From Pyrinomonadaceae bacterium (lineage in GTDB: Bacteria; Acidobacteriota; Blastocatellia; Pyrinomonadales; Pyrinomonadaceae), in the NCBI GenBank assembly GCA_030841085.1, contig JAVEDP010000025.1, forward strand, positions 310,001-374,000: a stretch of 64,000 nt of DNA, in the 5' to 3' direction. Shown one piece after another: positions 61,399 to 64,000 of the stretch (the first letter of the stretch is position 1; each line of letters opens with the position of its first letter). The notes below the pieces were generated by a model that was not told where the DNA came from, did no database searches, and saw only the letters and a program-made list of their open reading frames with translations. The position numbers were made by a program, and so were the translations under genes.

Positions 61399-61953
61399 AC
61401 ATGTGGTCCGATCAAACTTAGCTTGTGATGTCCGATAAACTTTAGGAAGCTTTGATCAAGTCAATGCGGCTAGCGTTTCCAAAACCCGCGTAGCGGGTGG
61501 AAGCATAAAGTCTAGCACCCCAGCCGAGATGCTCGGCCGGGGACCCCGCCCTGGGGTGGAGCGGAGCGGAACCCTAGGACGACGATCGTTAAAAATCCCA
61601 GGCGCGCGGAGCGTGCGATAGAGCAAACCCTGGCAATTTACCTTTCGTAAAGGGCTGTCGGCCACTTCGTGGGCTCTTACTTTTTCCCCTGAGCGATCCT
61701 GGGGTTGCGCTTCGCTTCACCCCAGGGCGGGGTTCCCGGCCGAGCATCTCGGCTGGGGTGCTAGACTTTACGCTATCGCCGCGCTCCGCGGGCTCAGGGC
61801 AAACTTTTTCATGTACTTGTTCAGAGCTTCCTTCAGTTTGTCGTCGCGGCGTTACGACAAGCTAAAGCTTATCGGACATTAAGAGTGATTCATGCGTTGC
61901 GCGCATCGCCTTGACTTGCAAGTTTACCCACGTATAATTTTCTTCCGCTTAAC
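61399..61953. other. Intergenic region dominated by a large inverted repeat
   Basis: 555 bases between the DUF4177-like gene and tRNA-Lys. Most of it (61504-61772) is the family-6 element listed separately. No supported gene is seen: the short open frame 61456-61665 is inside the repeat. No clear promoter for the tRNA apart from the word TATAAT (61933-61938). Confidence 0.5.
61504..61772. repeat. Large paired-hairpin element, family 6 (copy b)
   Basis: Inverted arms of about 75 bp (61504-61579 and 61697-61772) differ at only about six positions. Each arm holds two hairpin units: GCCGAGATGCTCGGC inside CCCC/GGGG, and CCTGGGGT ... ACCCCAGG (shared with 16449-16640). As RNA it would form a very long rod. 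Confidence 0.93.
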
Positions 61954-62029
<76 letters not shown>

Positions 62030-62047
62030 TTTTCAAAGGAATGATTT

Positions 62048-62077
62048 AAGGGCGACTATTCATCTAGTCGCCCTTTC
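62048..62077 (+). terminator. Terminator of tRNA-Lys
   Basis: AAGGGCGACTA pairs perfectly with TAGTCGCCCTT around TTCATC, followed by TCTC. Similar in stem sequence to the tRNA-Val terminator. Confidence 0.9.
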
Positions 62078-62487
62078 TCATTAGAGTTGCGAATGCCGGC
62101 CATGCAGCTTGCAGCAAGCCATCCTCGTCTCCACATTGAGCGCGTTCGATTTTTACTCAACTCGTCGGGATCGGAAACGCTCGTTCAATAACCGACGCCA
62201 CCGAATGCTCATGGTTTCGTGGCGCAACTTAGCAGACACTTCGTGGGAAATATGTTGAACTTTTGGTTTCCTGGTGCTATTTAATAAATACTTCCCTATG
62301 TGTGCCAGCACACATACAGTAAGGACATCCCGACGTAAGCTGGCAAATCGCGTATTGAATTCGCTTCCCCGAAAGTCAGAGCCGACTTGTCAGGGGGAGA
62401 ACTCTTGCCAATGTATTCCGTAGTTTTCACTACAAGTTCGGGCCTCAATCGAAAACCGTTGACTCATGGCCTCAGGAGGGCCTTCCA
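62078..62487 (+). promoter_or_regulatory. Long leader of the TonB-dependent receptor gene with an 18-bp palindrome
   Basis: 410 bases without a gene. ATGTGTGCCAGCACACAT (62298-62315) is an 8+8 perfect inverted repeat with a two-base centre, typical of a dimeric repressor or activator site. An AT-rich stretch TATTTAATAAATAC lies at 62279-62292 just before it and could be a promoter region. The 170 bases between palindrome and start codon may form a structured leader. Confidence 0.45.
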
Positions 62488-64000
62488 ATGAATCGCACCA
62501 CGTCTAGTTTGGTCCGCATCATGACGGTCGGGCTTTTCTTTTTGTTTGTTGTAGGAACTGCCAACGCTCAGTTCAAGGCTGGCATCCAGGGTACCATTAC
62601 CGACACCGCGGGCGGCCTCGTACCCGAGGCAAAGATCACGCTACTCAACACTGAGACCGGAAAGACGCAGGAAACAACGGCGAGCAACGAAGGCTTCTAC
62701 AGACTGTCAGGTTTAGCGCCCGCCAAGTACCGGCTCTCTGTTGAAAAAGCTGGGTACAAACAGAAAGTATTCGACAACGTCGCGGTCAATGCCGAAGCCG
62801 TGCAGGGTATCGATGTCGTTCTCGAGCCCGGTGAGGTGAGCGCGACCGTTACCGTAACTCAGGAAACTGGGCAGACATTGGAGACCGAGAACGCCAGTCT
62901 GGACAAGGCTCTCACAACTCAAGAAGTCCGCAGTCTGCCGCAGTTTGGACGCGACCCTTACGAATTAGCGCGATTGACTCCCGGAGTATTCGGCGATGCC
63001 GCGCGTGGTGGCACGGGTGGCGCGGTCTCTTTACCTAACGTCGTCGGACCCGGAGGGTCGAGCCGATCGATTTTTCAGACCGAGAATGCACCGCAAATCT
63101 CTGCCAACGGTCAGCGAGTAACATCCAACAATTACCAGATCGACGGCACCAGCGTGAACAGTCTGACTAATGGCGGCGCGGCTGTCATCACCCCGAACCA
63201 GGAGTCAGTCAAAGAAGTACGCGTCATCGCGAACGTCTACTCGGCCGAGTATGGTCGCAACTCAGGCGCACAGGTGCTGACCGTCTCGCAAAATGGCACG
63301 AACCACTATCACGGCAGCCTTTTTCTAAAGAACAACAGTCCCGGACTAAATGCGTTCAATAAATACGGTGGTCCTGGCGTACCCGGTACACGTGTAAACC
63401 AACATCTCAACCAGTTCGGTGGCAGTGTCGGGGGCCCGCTCTATTTGCCACGGTTCGGTGAAGGCGGACGCTCCACCTGGGGCGGCCCGAACCGAGCTTT
63501 CTTTTTCTTTTCCTATGAAGGCTTGCGCAGCACCAACACCGATACTATCAATGCTTTCATTGAAACGCCGCAATTCCGCCAAGCGGTGATCGCAGCGCGG
63601 CCAAATAGTATTGCAGCCACAATATTAAGCGCGCCGGGCATCGCGCCGCGAGTGGTTTCTGTTATTCCAGTCACTTGCGCCTTTGCGGGTTTTGGAAACT
63701 GCCAGCAATTGGCGGGCGGCCTCGACATCGGCCGTATTGCCGGAGCCCAGGGCCAGTACATATCTTTTGCCGACCTCAGCGGAGGTGGCCCGGATGGAGT
63801 ACCTGATTTCCAGTACGCCCAACTCGCCGTGCCAACTATTAGCCGAGGCAGTCAGTTTAATCCGCGCATCGACCTCAATCTTACAAAGAACGACACTCTG
63901 ACATTCAGCTCCTACATTTCGCGCTTCAAAGGAACGAGTGCTGATGGACCAGGGCGCAGCCGCCCGATGGGCGATGTCACAACCGCGCCGCAGAACCTGT
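62488..64000 (+). CDS. TonB-dependent receptor, Oar-like (partial, runs off window)
   Basis: At least 504 residues, open to the window end. ATG 62488 has CAGGAGGG nine to ten bases upstream. A signal peptide (ending TANAQF) is followed by a carboxypeptidase-regulatory-like domain (about 30-110): GIQGTITDTAGGLVPEAKITL, TLNTETGKT-type words and GFYRLSGLAPAKYRLSVEKAGYKQ (key words GxFxFxxLxPGxY). Then comes a plug-like domain with EVRSLPQFGRDPYELARLTPG, NGQRVTSNNYQIDGTSVN and AEYGRNSGAQVLTVS. The Oar-like receptors of Acidobacteriota and Bacteroidota have about 1000-1200 residues; the barrel lies outside. It takes up an unknown large substrate. Confidence 0.92.
   Translation, partial: MNRTTSSLVRIMTVGLFFLFVVGTANAQFKAGIQGTITDTAGGLVPEAKITLLNTETGKTQETTASNEGFYRLSGLAPAKYRLSVEKAGYKQKVFDNVAVNAEAVQGIDVVLEPGEVSATVTVTQETGQTLETENASLDKALTTQEVRSLPQFGRDPYELARLTPGVFGDAARGGTGGAVSLPNVVGPGGSSRSIFQTENAPQISANGQRVTSNNYQIDGTSVNSLTNGGAAVITPNQESVKEVRVIANVYSAEYGRNSGAQVLTVSQNGTNHYHGSLFLKNNSPGLNAFNKYGGPGVPGTRVNQHLNQFGGSVGGPLYLPRFGEGGRSTWGGPNRAFFFFSYEGLRSTNTDTINAFIETPQFRQAVIAARPNSIAATILSAPGIAPRVVSVIPVTCAFAGFGNCQQLAGGLDIGRIAGAQGQYISFADLSGGGPDGVPDFQYAQLAVPTISRGSQFNPRIDLNLTKNDTLTFSSYISRFKGTSADGPGRSRPMGDVTTAPQNL

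Overview
The window looks like a chromosomal stretch of a diderm, respiring soil-type bacterium, most likely an Acidobacteriota member (Blastocatellia/Pyrinomonadales-like). This is inferred from gene content, not from a marker search. Pointers are an Oar-like TonB-dependent receptor with an N-terminal carboxypeptidase-regulatory-like domain at the right edge, many zinc-ribbon proteins and Ser/Thr kinases, LPS genes (lpxC, kdsD), Ku, and mixed gene orientation with few phage or IS genes. No rRNA, integrase, transposase or CRISPR array is visible.

Layout. 1-7.5 kb: a secreted glycogen-binding-like protein, a minus-strand operon of a secreted Cys-rich peptide, a secreted helical protein and a membrane-anchored redoxin, and a large polytopic membrane protein. 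7.5-9.5 kb: tRNA-Val, a zinc alcohol dehydrogenase and a small unknown protein. 9.99-18.95 kb: seven plus-strand genes forming a porin-cytochrome electron conduit: an MtrA/DmsE-type decaheme, an MtrB/PioB-type barrel, periplasmic cytochromes with 8, 9, 4 and 1 heme motifs, and an inner-membrane NapC/NirT-type octaheme with three membrane helices. I count 40 heme motifs. 19-25.3 kb: a GCS2-CBS fusion, an NtrC-type regulator, a PAS histidine kinase and a tandem universal stress protein, with two sigma-54-like promoter sequences.

25.3-33.2 kb, mostly minus: a beta-propeller protein, a ThiF/MoeB-type enzyme, a fused AroD-AroE, a zinc-ribbon membrane protein and RlmB. 33.2-38.2 kb, plus: a lipoprotein, an NYN-domain protein, a DUF2203 protein, a zinc-ribbon RDD protein and an NFACT/RqcH protein. 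38.2-46.6 kb: IF-1, an RRM protein, an orphan gene, hemL, a histidine kinase and DNA polymerase I. 47-53 kb: lpxC, kdsD, a DUF47/PiT phosphate pair, tRNA-Arg, a response regulator and mscL. 53-61.4 kb: two Ser/Thr kinases with accessory domains, Ku, a MerR-TPR regulator and a response regulator. 61.9-64 kb: tRNA-Lys and the start of a TonB-dependent receptor that runs off the window.

Two things stand out. The first is the cytochrome/porin cluster, which by itself could carry electrons between the quinone pool and the outer surface. The second is a population of intergenic elements made of two inverted copies of a short hairpin unit (REPIN-like). They belong to about ten unrelated sequence families, often overlap the stop codons of neighbouring genes, and in one case lie in frame inside a multiheme cytochrome gene. 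Function assignments come from motifs read in the translated sequence; no database search was possible.
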